From Bacillus carboniphilus (lineage in GTDB: Bacteria > Bacillota > Bacilli > Bacillales > JC228): 64,000 nucleotides of DNA. The DNA is taken from contig NZ_BAAADJ010000064.1 of the NCBI RefSeq assembly GCF_039522365.1, positions 1 to 64,000 of the forward strand, read 5' to 3'. The notes below the pieces were generated by a model. That model saw only the letters and a list, made by a program, of their open reading frames with translations. It did not search any database and was not told the DNA's origin. The stretch's first letter is position 1; every line of letters starts with the position of its first letter. A program made the translations under genes and the position numbers. Positions 1 to 9,060 of this stretch are shown here, in pieces.

Positions 1-20
1 CATAATTATTTCCTCCTAAT
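1..20 (-). promoter_or_regulatory. Ribosome binding site and start codon of a leftward gene
   Basis: Read on the minus strand, this end gives an AGGAGGA Shine-Dalgarno followed after a short A/T spacer by ATG at positions 3-1. A gene therefore starts here and leaves the window to the left. Only its first codon is visible, so the product cannot be named. Confidence 0.55.
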
Positions 21-106
21 GTTTTACGTGGTTGTTAAACATTGTAACCAGGAAGGAATAATTTGACCCCTTTTTGTTTTTACACAATTATATGGACTTT
101 ATCCAG

Positions 107-631
107 TTATCCGAAGTTAGCGGATGGTTATCCGAAGTCAGCGGGCAGTTATCCGAAGTTAGCGGGCGGTTATCCGAAGTCAGCGGGCAGTTATCCGAAG
201 TTAGCGGGTAGTTATCCGAGGTTAGCGGGCGGTTATCCGAAGTTAGCGGGCAGTTATCCGAAGTTAGCGGGCAGTTATCCGAAGTTAGCAGGCGGTTATC
301 CGAAGTTAGCGGGCAGTTATCCGAAGTTAGCGGGCAGTTATCCGAAGTTAGCAGGCGGTTATCCGAAGTCAGCGGGCAGTTATCCGAAGTCAGCGGGCAG
401 TTATCCGAAGTCAGCGGGCAGTTATCCGAAGTTAGCGGGTAGTTATCCGAAGTCAGCGGGCAGTTATCCGAAGTTAGCAGGCGGTTATCCGAAGTTAGCG
501 GATGGATATCCGAAGTTAGCGGGCAGTTATCCGAAGTTAGCAGGCGGTTATCCGAAGTTAGCAGGCAGTTATCCGAAGTTAGCGGATGGTTATCCGAAGT
601 TAGCGGGCAGTTATCCGAAGTCAGAGAAGTC
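107..631. repeat. 25-copy 21-bp tandem repeat array
   Basis: TTATCCG (once ATATCCG) recurs every 21 bp from 107 to 611 without a single insertion or deletion, giving 24 full periods plus a 25th unit that decays after about 14 bp. The unit begins TTATCCGAAGT and ends AGCGGGCAG. Variation is confined to a few columns: AAGTTA/AAGTCA, GCGG/GCAG, and the last bases (GGCAG, GGCGG, GGTAG, GATGG). A higher-order 63-bp pattern around 249-375 suggests recent duplication of three-unit blocks. Because 21 is divisible by 3, both strands stay open: plus reads a GSYPKLA-type heptad (63-668, TTG start behind AGGAAGGA), minus reads an LTSDN-x-P heptad (88-648). Neither is supported as a gene. The unit length equals two DNA turns, so each copy presents the same helix face. 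Confidence 0.97.
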
Positions 632-765
632 ATCCAACTTTTCATCAATGTCAGATACCGTTTCCTAATGTTAATCTTAACAATCCATCACCAAACTCTC
701 CTAAATATTGAATAATGTCCCCCCAACTGCCAAACACTAATGGTACGAAAAAGGGGAGACAAACC

Positions 766-1986
766 ATGAGTCATTTTAAAAAATTGATCGGTGATGTGGA
801 TCTTTCAAAAGATTTGCTCCTCCTTCTGTCAATAGGTGGACTATATTCATTAAGTGTCGCCTTGTCCAATACATTCGTTAATATATACCTATGGAAACAA
901 TCAGGTGAATATCTAGACTTAGGATTATACAACCTTGCCGTTGTTGTATTGCAACCCCTAACTTTCATTCTCGCCGGACGTTTGGCAAAAAAAGTAGATC
1001 GAGTCATTGTCCTGAGAATGGGAGTTTCTTTTTTAGCGGCCTTTTACATAACGGTGTTATTGGTTGGCGAAAATGCTTCAAACTTTATCCTTTTATTAGG
1101 TGCATTACTCGGAATAGGGTATGGGTTCTATTGGTGTGCCTTTAATGTCTTGACGTTTGAAATCACAGAACCTGAAACGAGGGACTTCTTTAATGGTTTT
1201 ATGGGAGTCCTGTCGTCAAGTGGAGGAATGATTGGACCTATTGCAGCAGGTTATATTATCTCGAATCTTGAAAGCTTCACTGGATACACCATTATTTTTT
1301 CCATTTCACTAACCCTGTTTATTTGTGCAGTCGTGCTAAGCTTTTTTTTAAAGCGAAGACCTGCAACAGGCCGATATTTATTCACAAGGATTATTAAAGA
1401 AAGAAAGAACAACAATAATTGGAAATATATAACAAATGCTCATTTCTTCCAAGGACTGCGTGAAGGGACATTTGTTTTTGTGATATCCGTCTTTGTTTTT
1501 TTATCAACCGGAAGTGAATTAGCATTAGGAACATATGGGCTCATTAACTCTGGAATCTCATTTTTGGCCTACTATATTATTTCTCGAATTATTCGCCCAA
1601 AGAATCGAAAACGTTCTATCTTAATTGGAGGTTCTCTTCTATACCTAGCCATCTTTCTCATCGTATTTGATGTGTCTTTTATAAAGTTGATTATGTATGG
1701 ATCTGTAATTGCTGTGGCATACCCGACACTTTTGGTCCCCTATATTTCCATGACATATGATGTTATAGGTCGAGGATGGAAGGCAGCAGAAATGAGAATA
1801 GAATATATAGTAGTGCGTGAGATTTTCTTGAATTGTGGAAGAATTACATCGATTCTTTCTTTTTTAGCAACGATAACGTTCTTTGACCCCACTGATAGTA
1901 TTCCAATTCTCTTGATGGTATTAGGAGCAGGTCACTTTATTATTTATTTCTTTGTAAGAAAAGTACAATTAGCAGAAGCCAGTTAA
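766..1986 (+). CDS. yqgE: MFS-type transporter, YqgE
   Basis: A 406-residue polytopic membrane protein with about 12 hydrophobic segments and the major facilitator layout, including a central charged loop near residues 200-225 (KRRP...KERKNN). I chose ATG 766 because AAGGGGAGA lies just upstream; the open frame extends to 715 but has no ribosome site there. It lies directly before pbpA and the pst genes, the position of yqgE in B. subtilis. The substrate cannot be told from sequence. Family assignment is firm; the symbol rests on position plus family. It is monocistronic, with its own terminator downstream. Confidence 0.8.
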   Translation: MSHFKKLIGDVDLSKDLLLLLSIGGLYSLSVALSNTFVNIYLWKQSGEYLDLGLYNLAVVVLQPLTFILAGRLAKKVDRVIVLRMGVSFLAAFYITVLLVGENASNFILLLGALLGIGYGFYWCAFNVLTFEITEPETRDFFNGFMGVLSSSGGMIGPIAAGYIISNLESFTGYTIIFSISLTLFICAVVLSFFLKRRPATGRYLFTRIIKERKNNNNWKYITNAHFFQGLREGTFVFVISVFVFLSTGSELALGTYGLINSGISFLAYYIISRIIRPKNRKRSILIGGSLLYLAIFLIVFDVSFIKLIMYGSVIAVAYPTLLVPYISMTYDVIGRGWKAAEMRIEYIVVREIFLNCGRITSILSFLATITFFDPTDSIPILLMVLGAGHFIIYFFVRKVQLAEAS

Positions 1987-1987
1987 A

Positions 1988-2014
1988 GGGAACCTGTCCG
2001 AGGTTCTCTTTTTT
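1988..2014 (+). terminator. Rho-independent terminator after yqgE
   Basis: The stem GAACCT (1990-1995) pairs with AGGTTC (2001-2006), is extended by G-C and G-U pairs, has a 5-base loop, and is followed by a run of T. Confidence 0.8.
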
Positions 2015-2129
2015 GTCATGTTGGGTAGTTAATCGCCGAGTCAAAAAAGGATTCTATTGTAACTAGAAATTCCCCCTATTTTTCTTTACAATAAAGAATA
2101 GTACGTTTTGAGAAGGAGTGGGAGAGTGA

Positions 2130-4319
2130 ATGGGGAAGAAAAAGAAAAAGACACATATTCCCTTCCGATTAAATATCCTATTCTTCTGTGTGTTTTTGTT
2201 ATTTTCGTTACTCATTTTTCGATTGGGCATTCTACAAATCGTAAATGGGGAGGATTACACAAAGGCCATTGCAAGAACAGAAGCTTTTACCGTTAACAAT
2301 TCTGTACCGAGGGGAAAAATGTATGACCGGTATGGGAATGTAATTGTAGACAATATACCGCTGAATGCGATTACTTTTACACAACAACAGTATGCTAAGC
2401 AGAAGGATATGTTGGAAGTTGCGGAGCGGTTAGCTCTTTTAATTGAAAAGGACTATGATAGGTTAACTGAGCGGGAGAAGAAGGATTTCTGGATCATGCT
2501 TCATCCTGAGGAAGCTGAAGAGCTTCTTACTGAACAAGACTATCAAGACCTCAAAGATGAAAAAATCACAAGTTTATATCAGGTACAAGTCGAAAGGGTA
2601 ACAGAAGAACATATTAATGAACTTACAGACCAGGAATTAGAAGTGGCAGCGATTTATTTTAAGTTCATTGGAGGATATGCTCTTACTCCTCAAATTGTAA
2701 AAAATAAGGGAGTTACTCCTGAGGAATTTGCCATCGTTAGTGAAAACCTGCAATCATTACCAGGTGTTGATACGACGACTGACTGGGAAAGGTATTATGC
2801 TTATGATGAGACGTTACGGTCATTACTAGGAAATGTTTCATCAGCAGATGAAGGCTTACCTAGAGATGAATTAGATTATTACTTATCTCGTGGATATAGT
2901 TTAAATGACCGTGTCGGAAAAAGTTACTTAGAAAAAGTATATGAAGAACTATTACATGGACAGAAAGCAAAAGTAAAGACCGTAACCGACAATAATGGGA
3001 ATGTTGTAGATACAGAAGTGATATCTGAGGGTGAACGAGGCAAAGACTTAGTTCTAACGATTGATATGGAACTACAACAACGTGTTGAAAAGATTATTGA
3101 AGAAGAACTGATAGAGAAGAAGAAGCTCCCTGCAACGGATTATCTGGACCGTGCGTTTGTTGTGATGATGGATCCATACACTGGTGAGATTATAACCATT
3201 GCAGGAAAGCAGTACGTAAAAGATGAAGAAACGGGCGAGTGGGATATGAGAGATTTCGCACTCGGTAATGTTACCACTTCTTATGTAATGGGATCTGCTG
3301 TAAAAGGAGCTACTGTGTTAACGGGATACAATGAAGGGATTATTGAACCCGGTGGAACACTATATGATGAAGTGATTAGAATTTATCGAACACCTGATAA
3401 AAGTACATTTGGTGGTCCTCTTGGTCGAATTAACGACCTGAGAGCATTATATAGATCTTCGAATGGATACATGTATAAAATTGCAATTGGAATTGGTAAA
3501 GGTAATTATGTCCCGGGCCAACCATTACCACTAAAGAAAGATTCATTAGAGGTCTTTAGAAGAAACTTTGCACAATTCGGTTTAGGTGTACCTACTGGAG
3601 TTGACTTACCGAATGAAACCATAGGATATAAAGGAGTTTTTGGTTCTGGATTTGTACTCGACTACTCAATTGGTCAGTACGATTCTTACTCTCCACTTCA
3701 AATGGTTCAATATGTTTCTACCATTGCGAATGATGGGTATCGCATGAAGCCGCAGTTAGTAAAAGAAATTAGAGAGCCCATCTTAGATCAGGAACATTTA
3801 GGTCCTATTTTGGATACAGTGGACCCTGTCATTTTAAACCGTCTTGAAATGTCAGATGACGAAATTGAACAAGTTCAAACTGGATTCTACCAAGTCATGC
3901 ACCATCCAGAAGGAACTGCACGTTCATTCCGTGATAAACCTTATAATCCAGCTGGTAAGACTGGAACGGCGGAAACCTATATTTATGACCCTGATTTAAA
4001 AAAGAGCCTTCCGACAACAAATCTTTCACTAGTCGGTTATGCTCCTTTTGAAAACCCAGAAGTCGCAATTGCCATAGTAGTACCGTCTGCCTACCAAAGC
4101 AATGCTGGTAAACACAGCATGAACTTAGATTTAGGAAGTAAAGTGCTAGACGCATACTTTGAAATTAAAGAAAAGCGAATCAATCAAAACAACCCTGTCC
4201 AAGAAATTGAAAATATCGATCAGGTAAAAGAAGGGCAAGAAACAATCCGAGAAGAGAATGATCAAGGAACTGTCGAGGAAGATTCAGAAGAAGAATCTGA
4301 AAATGAGGAAACTCCATAG
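2130..4319 (+). CDS. pbpA: Class B penicillin-binding protein 2 (transpeptidase)
   Basis: A 729-residue cell-wall transpeptidase that cross-links peptidoglycan outside the membrane. A basic N-terminus precedes one membrane anchor (about residues 12-34). The PBP dimerisation region follows (VPRGKMYDRYGN near residue 58), then the transpeptidase domain with all three active-site motifs: SxxK as S389-A-V-K392, SxN as S443-S-N445, and K610-T-G. The C-terminal 45 residues are very acidic and probably disordered. ATG 2130 has GGAG five bases upstream. In B. subtilis the gene at this position between yqgE and pstS is pbpA (PBP2a), which with PbpH supports rod-shape elongation. Length and motifs are intact, so the enzyme should be active. 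Confidence 0.93.
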   Translation: MGKKKKKTHIPFRLNILFFCVFLLFSLLIFRLGILQIVNGEDYTKAIARTEAFTVNNSVPRGKMYDRYGNVIVDNIPLNAITFTQQQYAKQKDMLEVAERLALLIEKDYDRLTEREKKDFWIMLHPEEAEELLTEQDYQDLKDEKITSLYQVQVERVTEEHINELTDQELEVAAIYFKFIGGYALTPQIVKNKGVTPEEFAIVSENLQSLPGVDTTTDWERYYAYDETLRSLLGNVSSADEGLPRDELDYYLSRGYSLNDRVGKSYLEKVYEELLHGQKAKVKTVTDNNGNVVDTEVISEGERGKDLVLTIDMELQQRVEKIIEEELIEKKKLPATDYLDRAFVVMMDPYTGEIITIAGKQYVKDEETGEWDMRDFALGNVTTSYVMGSAVKGATVLTGYNEGIIEPGGTLYDEVIRIYRTPDKSTFGGPLGRINDLRALYRSSNGYMYKIAIGIGKGNYVPGQPLPLKKDSLEVFRRNFAQFGLGVPTGVDLPNETIGYKGVFGSGFVLDYSIGQYDSYSPLQMVQYVSTIANDGYRMKPQLVKEIREPILDQEHLGPILDTVDPVILNRLEMSDDEIEQVQTGFYQVMHHPEGTARSFRDKPYNPAGKTGTAETYIYDPDLKKSLPTTNLSLVGYAPFENPEVAIAIVVPSAYQSNAGKHSMNLDLGSKVLDAYFEIKEKRINQNNPVQEIENIDQVKEGQETIREENDQGTVEEDSEEESENEETP

Positions 4320-4327
4320 TTACAACA

Positions 4328-4362
4328 AAACCTGATGTGCCTTTTGGTACATCAGGTTTTTT
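4328..4362 (+). terminator. Terminator after pbpA
   Basis: A perfect 9-bp stem, ACCTGATGT with ACATCAGGT, a 10-base loop and a T run. It isolates pbpA from the phosphate-regulated pst promoter. Confidence 0.92.
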
Positions 4363-4410
4363 ATGTTCAGAAAAATAGTCAACCGCACATTTTTTCAAAT
4401 TTCGACGTGA

Positions 4411-4464
4411 TTTACAAAACGTTAACACTCGGTTAAAACGTAGTTTACGTTCCCCTAGTATTCT
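4411..4464 (+). promoter_or_regulatory. pst promoter with four PhoP boxes
   Basis: Four direct repeats lie exactly 11 bp apart: TTTACA (4411), TTAACA (4422), TTAAAA (4433) and TTTACG (4444). They match the B. subtilis PhoP box TT(A/T/C)ACA-N5. A candidate -10, TATTCT (4459-4464), begins 9 bp after the last repeat, the expected geometry for a PhoP-activated promoter. PhoP~P should switch on the pst operon under phosphate limitation. Confidence 0.88.
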
Positions 4465-4520
4465 ATCAATAGTAAGACAAACAACAACCAATCTTAAAAA
4501 CTCTTAGGGGGAATATCTCA

Positions 4521-5519
4521 ATGAAGGTGTTCAAGAAATTTAGCCTACTACTTATTTTAGCAGCGGCAATGATGTTTGCGGCAGCATGCGGTACAGATAC
4601 GGAAGAAGACAATGCTGATAATACAGCAGGAGATAGTGGAAATGATGCTGGTGGAGAAACAGCCGATTTAGAAGGAAGCGTAGTAATTGACGGTTCAGGT
4701 ACTGTATATCCTTTCATGGCTGAAATGGCAATAAATTATATGACTGAGCAAGAAGGTGTTTCAGTTGAAGTAAGCCGTGCTGGTACAAGTGCTGGGTTCA
4801 AGAAGTTCTTAGTTAAGGATGGAACGGACTTCAATGATGCATCACGTAAAATTAAAGATGAAGAAGCTGCTACTGCAGAAGAATTAGGTATTGAAGTTCA
4901 AGAGTTAAAAGTTGCTTTAGATGGATTAACATTTGTAATCAATAAAGAAAACGATTGGGCTACTGATCTTACTGAACAAGAGATTAAAGATATTTTCTTA
5001 GCAAGTAGTGGGGTTGAAAAATGGTCAGATGTACGCCCTGGATTCCCTGACGAACCAATCGTTACCATGGGTCCAAACGAAAACCATGGTACTTATGAGT
5101 TCTTCTTTGAATCAATCCTTGATGAGCAAGATCTAGTAGAAGGTGTTAACCTCCAACAAGAATATTCAACATTAGTTGATATGGTTTCTAAGGATAAAAA
5201 CGCGATTGCATTCTTTGGTTATGGTTACTATGTAAACAACACTGATAAATTAACTGCTGTTAAGATTGATTTTGGAAATGGTCCAGTTGAACCAACACTT
5301 GAAACAATCGGTGAAGGTGAAGATTTTGCTTACTCTAATTTCACTCGTCCAGTATTCACTTACTTAAATGTGAATATGGCAAAAGAAAAGCCACAAGTAT
5401 TAGATTATGCAATCTATACGATGGAAAATGCACAAGATGTTGCTGCAAAAACTGGTTTTGCTCCGCTACCAGACGAAGAAATTCAAGCAACCCTTGACAC
5501 TCTAAATGCTTTAAAATAA
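4521..5519 (+). CDS. pstS: Phosphate ABC transporter, phosphate-binding lipoprotein
   Basis: A 332-residue secreted phosphate-binding protein. It has a lipoprotein signal peptide with lipobox AAAC (Cys23), then an acidic, low-complexity linker (TEEDN...GG), then the PstS fold: an IDGSGTVYPF segment near residue 57 and AGTSAGF near 90, both part of the phosphate site. It delivers orthophosphate to the PstCA channel from the outer face of the membrane. AGGGGGA precedes ATG 4521. It is the first gene of the pst operon and lies directly behind the four PhoP boxes. The acidic linker could suit a saline or alkaline habitat, but that is only an inference. Confidence 0.95.
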   Translation: MKVFKKFSLLLILAAAMMFAAACGTDTEEDNADNTAGDSGNDAGGETADLEGSVVIDGSGTVYPFMAEMAINYMTEQEGVSVEVSRAGTSAGFKKFLVKDGTDFNDASRKIKDEEAATAEELGIEVQELKVALDGLTFVINKENDWATDLTEQEIKDIFLASSGVEKWSDVRPGFPDEPIVTMGPNENHGTYEFFFESILDEQDLVEGVNLQQEYSTLVDMVSKDKNAIAFFGYGYYVNNTDKLTAVKIDFGNGPVEPTLETIGEGEDFAYSNFTRPVFTYLNVNMAKEKPQVLDYAIYTMENAQDVAAKTGFAPLPDEEIQATLDTLNALK

Positions 5520-5643
5520 TTCTAATTTTTAATTGAAATGGATTTAGAAGGTGGGAAGATTTTTCTTCTCATCTTCTTATGTGTTTTTATCAACTGGATG
5601 GAAATTTTCTCCTTATATAATAAGGATGAAAGGGGTTTTCAAC

Positions 5644-6597
5644 TTGGAAAAGACGATGGCTAAAGATAAAGAAAAAGTCAATGTTAAAGAAATGATTGCA
5701 AAGAATAAAAGTTCAATAAACACAGCAAGAATCTTTGAAATCCTGGTTCCAAAAATCCTTTTAGCAATCGCATTTGTATCTATTCTTACGACAGCTGGAA
5801 TTCTATTAACTCTAATCTTTGAGACCCTTGCATTTTTTAGAGAGGTTCCGATTGTAGAATTCTTCACAGGGACAGACTTAAAGCCATTAGGTGAGAATGC
5901 ACAATTCGGAGTGCTGCCACTGTTAACGGGAACAGTGATTTCTTCTGTAATTGCGATGACTGTTGCTATTCCAATTGGGCTAATGACCGCTATTTACTTA
6001 AGTGAATATGCATCAGAAAAAGCAAGAAAGGTTTTAAAACCAATCTTAGAAGTTTTAGCGGGGATTCCTACAATAGTTTATGGTTTCTTTGCTTTTACAT
6101 TCGTTACCCCTTTACTAAGGTCCATAATTCCTGGTCTAGAGCCAACAAACATCCTCAGTCCAGGTCTAGTAATGGGAGTTATGATTATCCCGATGGTTGC
6201 TTCCCTTTCTGAAGATGCAATGAGCTCTGTCCCAAATTCTATGAGGGAAGGTGCTCTAGCTCTTGGAGCTACAAAGCTGGAAGTGACTTGGAAAGTAGTA
6301 ATTCCTGCTGCTATCTCTGGAATCATTGCTTCATTTGTATTGGGGATTTCACGTGCAATTGGAGAAACAATGATTGTAACGATTGCAAGCGGAAGCTCTA
6401 AGAACTTTACATTTGATATTACCGAATCAATGCAGACAATGACAGCCTATATTGTTGAAGTAGCTAGTGGAGAAGCTGCTGCTGGCACAACCTTGTACTA
6501 CAGTTTATATGCAGTAGCGATGACCTTATTTGTTTTTACAATGATTATGAATATAATTGCACAATATATCTCTCGTAGATTTAGGGAGGAATACTAA
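5644..6597 (+). CDS. pstC: Phosphate ABC transporter permease PstC
   Basis: A 317-residue inner-membrane permease with about six transmembrane segments and the binding-protein-dependent transport motif (EGALALGATKLEVTWKVVIP, about residues 200-220), which contacts the PstB ATPase. I set the start at TTG 5644, eight bases after AAAGGGG. The open frame extends to 5551 but lacks a ribosome site, and ATG 5656 lies too far from the Shine-Dalgarno. A weak hairpin at 5553-5570 (GGGAAGA/TCTTCTC) in the pstS-pstC gap has no T run; it may lower expression of downstream genes relative to pstS. It pairs with PstA to form the channel. Confidence 0.9.
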   Translation: MEKTMAKDKEKVNVKEMIAKNKSSINTARIFEILVPKILLAIAFVSILTTAGILLTLIFETLAFFREVPIVEFFTGTDLKPLGENAQFGVLPLLTGTVISSVIAMTVAIPIGLMTAIYLSEYASEKARKVLKPILEVLAGIPTIVYGFFAFTFVTPLLRSIIPGLEPTNILSPGLVMGVMIIPMVASLSEDAMSSVPNSMREGALALGATKLEVTWKVVIPAAISGIIASFVLGISRAIGETMIVTIASGSSKNFTFDITESMQTMTAYIVEVASGEAAAGTTLYYSLYAVAMTLFVFTMIMNIIAQYISRRFREEY

Positions 6598-6599
6598 CT

Positions 6600-7484
6600 A
6601 TGAAACATGTAGATGCTGCTCAAGTACAGAAGAATATGGGCTCTCGTTTATTAATAAACAAAATGGCAAGAACCTTATTTCTTTTTGCAACCCTATTTGG
6701 ACTTGTTGTTCTCATTGTTTTAATATACCGAGTATTTAGTGAAAGTTTAGGCTGGATTGACTTTAACTTCCTGACAGGAAAACTGCATACGGATCCTGAG
6801 AAAGCTGGGATTATGGGTGCAATATCTGGGACATTATGGCTTATGGCAGTTGTAGCCCCAGTTACCATGTTTTTAGGCATTGGAACCGCTATTTATCTTG
6901 AAGAATATGCAAAAAAAGGCCGTTTACAGTCATTTATTCAAACCAATATCTCAAATCTAGCCGGGGTTCCTTCCATCGTATTTGGGATTCTAGGCTTAAC
7001 ATTATTTGTAAGAGGGATTGACTTAGGTGCAATCATTTTAGCTGGTGGATTGACGATGTCATTATTAGTCCTTCCTATAGTAGTAGTAGCTAGCCAAGAG
7101 GCGCTCCGTGCAGTTCCTGGATATTTAAGAGAAGCATCATATGCTATGGGGGCGACAAAGTGGCAGACTGTTAAAAATGTTGTACTTCCGGCAGCACTTC
7201 CTGGAATTTTAACGGGGGTGATCTTAGCGTTATCACGTGCTATCGGTGAAACTGCCCCACTTATTGTAATAGGAATTCCTGCATTACTAATTCCAATACC
7301 CGATAGCGTCTTTGATAAGTTTACAATTTTACCTTTGCAAATTTATTATTGGACAATTGATTCTGCTTTAACTACCGAATATGCGAACCTTGCTGCAGCG
7401 ACAATTGTAGTCTTGTTGATTACCTTGTTCTTAATGAACTCTATTGCAGTCTTTATTAGAAATAAATTTCAAAAGAGATATTAA
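6600..7484 (+). CDS. pstA: Phosphate ABC transporter permease PstA
   Basis: A 294-residue permease, partner of PstC, with about six transmembrane segments and the EAA-type loop ([21 protein letters not shown]) that docks on PstB. It starts three bases after the pstC stop; the Shine-Dalgarno GGAGG lies inside the end of pstC, so translation is probably coupled. Length and motifs are normal. Confidence 0.93.
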   Translation: MKHVDAAQVQKNMGSRLLINKMARTLFLFATLFGLVVLIVLIYRVFSESLGWIDFNFLTGKLHTDPEKAGIMGAISGTLWLMAVVAPVTMFLGIGTAIYLEEYAKKGRLQSFIQTNISNLAGVPSIVFGILGLTLFVRGIDLGAIILAGGLTMSLLVLPIVVVASQEALRAVPGYLREASYAMGATKWQTVKNVVLPAALPGILTGVILALSRAIGETAPLIVIGIPALLIPIPDSVFDKFTILPLQIYYWTIDSALTTEYANLAAATIVVLLITLFLMNSIAVFIRNKFQKRY

Positions 7485-7504
7485 TTGGATGGAGGGGTTT
7501 TACA

Positions 7505-8317
7505 ATGGCAGTCATCTCAACTAGTGAGAATAAAGATAATCTACAATACGAATCACCTAAGAAAAAGGTGGTATATGATACAAGGGATTTGAATCTTTGG
7601 TATGGAGAAGATCAAGCGTTAAAAAATATCAATCTATCAATAAATGAAAATGAAGTTACAGCAATAATTGGCCCATCAGGTTGTGGGAAATCAACTTACA
7701 TTAAAACTTTAAATAGAATGGTTGAGTTAGTTCCTACCGTTCGAATCTCAGGAGATATTCTCTATAGGGAAAAGAGTATTCTTGATAAGTCCTATAAGGT
7801 AGAAGACTTAAGAACGAAAGTTGGAATGGTATTCCAAAAGCCAAATCCATTTCCGAAATCAATTTATGAGAATGTTGCGTATGGACCAAAGATACACGGA
7901 ATCCGTAATAAGAAAGTATTGGATGAAATTGTTGAAAGAAGCTTACGTGGAGCAGCTATCTGGGATGAGGTAAAAGATCGCCTGCATGAGAATGCCTATG
8001 GTTTATCAGGTGGGCAACAGCAGCGTCTATGTATAGCCCGCTGCTTAGCAATTGAGCCGGATGTCATCCTAATGGATGAGCCAACTTCAGCTCTAGATCC
8101 CATTTCAACACTAAAAGTAGAAGAGCTTATTTCTGAATTGAAAAAGGAATATAGTATCATCATTGTAACCCATAATATGCAACAAGCTGCTCGTATTTCA
8201 GATAAAACTGCTTTTTTCCTAAATGGTGAAGTGGTCGAATTTGCACCAACAAATACTATTTTTTCAAACCCAAGTGATAAGCGTACTGAGGATTACATTA
8301 CAGGGCGATTTGGTTAA
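7505..8317 (+). CDS. pstB: Phosphate ABC transporter ATP-binding protein PstB
   Basis: A 270-residue cytoplasmic ATPase that powers PstCA. Walker [10 protein letters not shown] starts at G56, the signature LSGGQQQR at L167, followed by Walker B ([13 protein letters not shown]) and the switch histidine (THNMQQA). An N-terminal extension of about 25 residues precedes the ABC domain. GGAGGGG precedes ATG 7505. B. subtilis carries two pstB genes here; this window has one, followed by phoU. Confidence 0.95.
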   Translation: MAVISTSENKDNLQYESPKKKVVYDTRDLNLWYGEDQALKNINLSINENEVTAIIGPSGCGKSTYIKTLNRMVELVPTVRISGDILYREKSILDKSYKVEDLRTKVGMVFQKPNPFPKSIYENVAYGPKIHGIRNKKVLDEIVERSLRGAAIWDEVKDRLHENAYGLSGGQQQRLCIARCLAIEPDVILMDEPTSALDPISTLKVEELISELKKEYSIIIVTHNMQQAARISDKTAFFLNGEVVEFAPTNTIFSNPSDKRTEDYITGRFG

Positions 8318-8334
8318 ATGAGGAGAGAAAAAAG

Positions 8335-8994
8335 ATGAATGTGAGACAAGAATTCCAAGAAGAATTGAATGTATTAAAATCTCTACTATTAAATATGGGA
8401 AAAAGAGCAGAAAATGCTTTGAGGGAATCCATCAAGGCATTACAGGAACAAGATGTTGATTTGGCGTTGAAAATTATTGATGAGGACTATAAAATAAATC
8501 GTCTTGATGATGAAATAAATGAGAAAGCAATATGGTTAATAGCTAAACAACAACCGGTAGCTACTGATCTAAGAAGAATCATCGCAAGTATTAAAATTGC
8601 AACTGACTTGGAAAGAGTGGGTGACCAAGCTGTAAATATAGCTAAGTCGACAATTAGAATTGGTAAAGAAGCCTTGTTTAAGCCTCTAAAAGACATTCCT
8701 GCAATGGCAGACAGAGTCCTTCAAATGCATGTAGGTGTATTAGAGGCATTTGATAAAGAGGATTACAATTTAGCCAAAGAAGTGGCAGAGATGGATAATG
8801 AAGTGGATGAAATGTACGGAAAATTAGTAAATGAGCTTCTTTCTAATATTCCAAAGTCTCCAGAATTAACAGCACAAATTACACAGCTAGCTTTTGTTTG
8901 TCGTTATCTTGAGAGATCTGCTGACCATACGACAAATATTTCGGAGAGTGTCATATTCACCGTTAAGGGTAAAAATTATGATTTAAATAGATAA
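8335..8994 (+). CDS. phoU: Phosphate signalling/transport regulator PhoU
   Basis: A 219-residue, all-helical cytoplasmic protein made of two PhoU repeats, each with the metal-site pattern near E/DxxxD (DLERVGDQAVNIAKS about residue 84-98 and YLERSADHTTNISES about residue 188-202). PhoU restrains Pst transport and, in organisms where it was studied, signals phosphate sufficiency to the PhoR kinase. It is last in the pst operon, 17 bases after pstB. B. subtilis lacks phoU here, so the phosphate-sensing circuit probably differs in this organism; that is inference. Confidence 0.92.
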   Translation: MNVRQEFQEELNVLKSLLLNMGKRAENALRESIKALQEQDVDLALKIIDEDYKINRLDDEINEKAIWLIAKQQPVATDLRRIIASIKIATDLERVGDQAVNIAKSTIRIGKEALFKPLKDIPAMADRVLQMHVGVLEAFDKEDYNLAKEVAEMDNEVDEMYGKLVNELLSNIPKSPELTAQITQLAFVCRYLERSADHTTNISESVIFTVKGKNYDLNR

Positions 8995-9029
8995 AAGAAC
9001 GGATAATGTTTCTGTTCTCAAAAAATAAA

Positions 9030-9060
9030 AAGGACCGGGCGTTTTGCCCGGTTTATTTTG
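9030..9060 (+). terminator. Terminator of the pst operon
   Basis: The stem ACCGGGC (9034-9040) pairs with GCCCGGT (9046-9052) around a GTTTT-type loop, with T-rich flank on the plus strand and A-rich flank on the other. It probably serves both converging units. Confidence 0.85.

Noticed and set aside
107-631. CRISPR array
   Set aside because: The repeats abut with no spacers, and no cas genes are near.
63-668. Open frame through the 21-bp array as a real protein (YPKLA heptads), and its minus-strand counterpart at 88-648
   Set aside because: A 21-bp period keeps any stop-free frame open on both strands, so long frames are expected without selection. Listed as a repeat only.
2108-2296. 62-residue frame overlapping the pbpA start
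   Set aside because: Out of frame with an intact penicillin-binding protein; it shares its ribosome site by accident.
4180-4491. Minus-strand open frame over the pbpA end and pst promoter
   Set aside because: Shadow of the acidic pbpA tail; it would read across a terminator and the PhoP boxes.
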